DNA of 5,734 nucleotides from Bacillota bacterium (GTDB lineage Bacteria > Bacillota > UBA4882 > UBA10575), in assembly GCA_003511465.1 (NCBI GenBank), contig DOID01000081.1:251-5984 (forward strand). Reading direction: 5' to 3'. A model generated the notes under the pieces. That model ran no database searches and had not been told where the DNA came from. It saw only the letters and a list, made by a program, of their open reading frames with translations. Made by a program: the position numbers and the translations under genes. Positions 4,865 to 5,734 of this stretch are shown piece after piece (positions within the stretch are counted from its first letter, which is position 1; each line of letters begins with the position of its first letter).

Positions 4865-5734
4865 CTACAGGTGTTCAATCAGGGACGTCCCCGTCATCTC
4901 CGCCGGTTTGGCCAGACCAAGCATCTCCAGGATAGTAGGAGCCAAGTCGGCGAGGCTCCCGTCCTTGAGCCGGCATTTTTCTTCGTAACCAACTAGATAG
5001 GCCGGGGTGGTAAAAGTAGTATGCGCCGTCCAAGGCTGGCTTGTTTCCGGATCAACCATTAATTCCGCATTACCATGGTCCGCCGTAATAAGCACCGCCC
5101 CTCCCTTCTCTAGGATGGCCGGTACCAACCGGGCTAAACAAGCATCAACGGTCTCCACCGCCTGCAGCGCTGCCGCCCAAATCCCGGTATGACCAACCAT
5201 ATCGCAGTTGGCGTAGTTCATCACAATCACGTCAAACCGGTCGGCGGCGATCTCGCTTAAAACCCGGTCCGTAACTTCAACAGCGCTCATCTCGGGTTTT
5301 AGATCATAAGTGGCAACTTTGGGCGAAGGAATCAAAATCCGCTCTTCGCCGGAGAACGGGGTCTCTTCGCCACCATTGAAAAAGTAGGTAACATGGGCGT
5401 ATTTCTCGGTTTCTGCAATCCGCAGCTGTTTAAGGCCTAAGGTACTTAAGTATTTGCCTAGAATATTCTTTAAGGCTTCCTCCGGGGGAAACAGTACTGG
5501 CGCAACAATCGTCTCATCGTACTGGGTCAGGCAGGCCAACTTTGGTGCCAGAAAACCTTTTTTACGGGTAAATGAAGGGAAATCCTCATCCACGAAAGCT
5601 CTGGTAATCTCCCGAGCCCGATCAGGCCGGAAATTAAAGAAGATAATGCCGTCACCAGGCTGTATGGTGGCAACCGGTTCTCCCTGCTCCATGATTACGG
5701 TAGGAAGGACAAACTCATCATGCACGCCCTTTTC
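4865..5734 (-). CDS. gpmI: 2,3-bisphosphoglycerate-independent phosphoglycerate mutase, C-terminal part (cut by window edge)
   Basis: Manganese-dependent, cofactor-independent mutase interconverting 3- and 2-phosphoglycerate. The window shows 289 C-terminal residues of a family usually about 510 long, so roughly 220 N-terminal residues, including the phosphoserine nucleophile, lie beyond 5734. The reading frame is open to the edge (first visible residues EKGVHDEFVLPTVI), and the GTG at 5725 is internal, not a start. Visible motifs, numbered in the fragment: FNFRPDRAR at 33-41 (substrate arginines), EKYAHVTYFFNGG from 110 (catalytic Lys), ANCDMVGHTG at 175-184 (Mn ligands Asp and His), TADHGNAE at 217-224 (Asp and His ligands) and TAHTTF at about 236-241 (Mn-binding His). 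The C-terminus SLADLAPTILEMLGL is typical. Small departures are Cys where Pro or Gly is usual in ANxDMVGHTG, and HTTFTTPAYLVG where HTTNPVPL is usual. It heads the visible gpmI-eno pair; upstream pgk and tpiA would be expected outside. Confidence 0.97.
   Translation of the reverse strand, partial: EKGVHDEFVLPTVIMEQGEPVATIQPGDGIIFFNFRPDRAREITRAFVDEDFPSFTRKKGFLAPKLACLTQYDETIVAPVLFPPEEALKNILGKYLSTLGLKQLRIAETEKYAHVTYFFNGGEETPFSGEERILIPSPKVATYDLKPEMSAVEVTDRVLSEIAADRFDVIVMNYANCDMVGHTGIWAAALQAVETVDACLARLVPAILEKGGAVLITADHGNAELMVDPETSQPWTAHTTFTTPAYLVGYEEKCRLKDGSLADLAPTILEMLGLAKPAEMTGTSLIEHL

Noticed and set aside
5723..5725. GTG as a start codon of phosphoglycerate mutase
   Set aside because: The frame stays open to the window edge and the residues before it (EKG) continue the conserved family segment. 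The gene is simply cut off.

Overview
The window looks like chromosomal core-metabolism DNA from a member of the Bacillota (Firmicutes), most likely an anaerobic, motile, acetate-forming fermenter. Four things point there: the order gpmI-eno-secG, strong AGGAGG-type ribosome binding sites, GTG and TTG starts, and a chemoreceptor carrying a cysteine-rich 'CW...CW' tail of a kind I associate with Clostridia-like anaerobes. The genus cannot be fixed from the sequence. All five genes are on the minus strand, so transcription runs from the right end to the left end.

Right part (5734 to 3506): the C-terminal part of cofactor-independent phosphoglycerate mutase (gpmI, cut by the window edge) is followed after 51 nt by a complete enolase (eno). 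Together they convert 3-phosphoglycerate to 2-phosphoglycerate and then to phosphoenolpyruvate. After eno comes a 170-nt gap. It holds a long GC-rich hairpin without a T-run, a second weaker hairpin flush with the eno stop codon, and a well-formed sigma-A promoter for the next gene.

Middle (3335 to 1491): secG, the small SecYEG subunit, has its own promoter and an intrinsic terminator that swallows its stop codon, so it can be read as an independent unit. Where many Bacillota have rnr and smpB after secG, this window has a methyl-accepting chemotaxis protein. It starts with TTG, has two close membrane helices with almost no extracytoplasmic part, and ends in a seven-cysteine module. A hairpin follows it.

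Left part (1304 to 99): a complete acetate kinase (ackA) with all expected catalytic residues, not paired with pta inside this window. It makes ATP from acetyl phosphate, the energy-yielding end of fermentation that begins with the glycolytic products of gpmI and eno. The first 98 bases hold no recognisable gene.

The window is mostly ordinary housekeeping DNA. I did not find a new multi-gene system. The most interesting item is the chemoreceptor, which probably senses a cytoplasmic redox or metal signal through its cysteine tail. The next is the pair of hairpins after eno.
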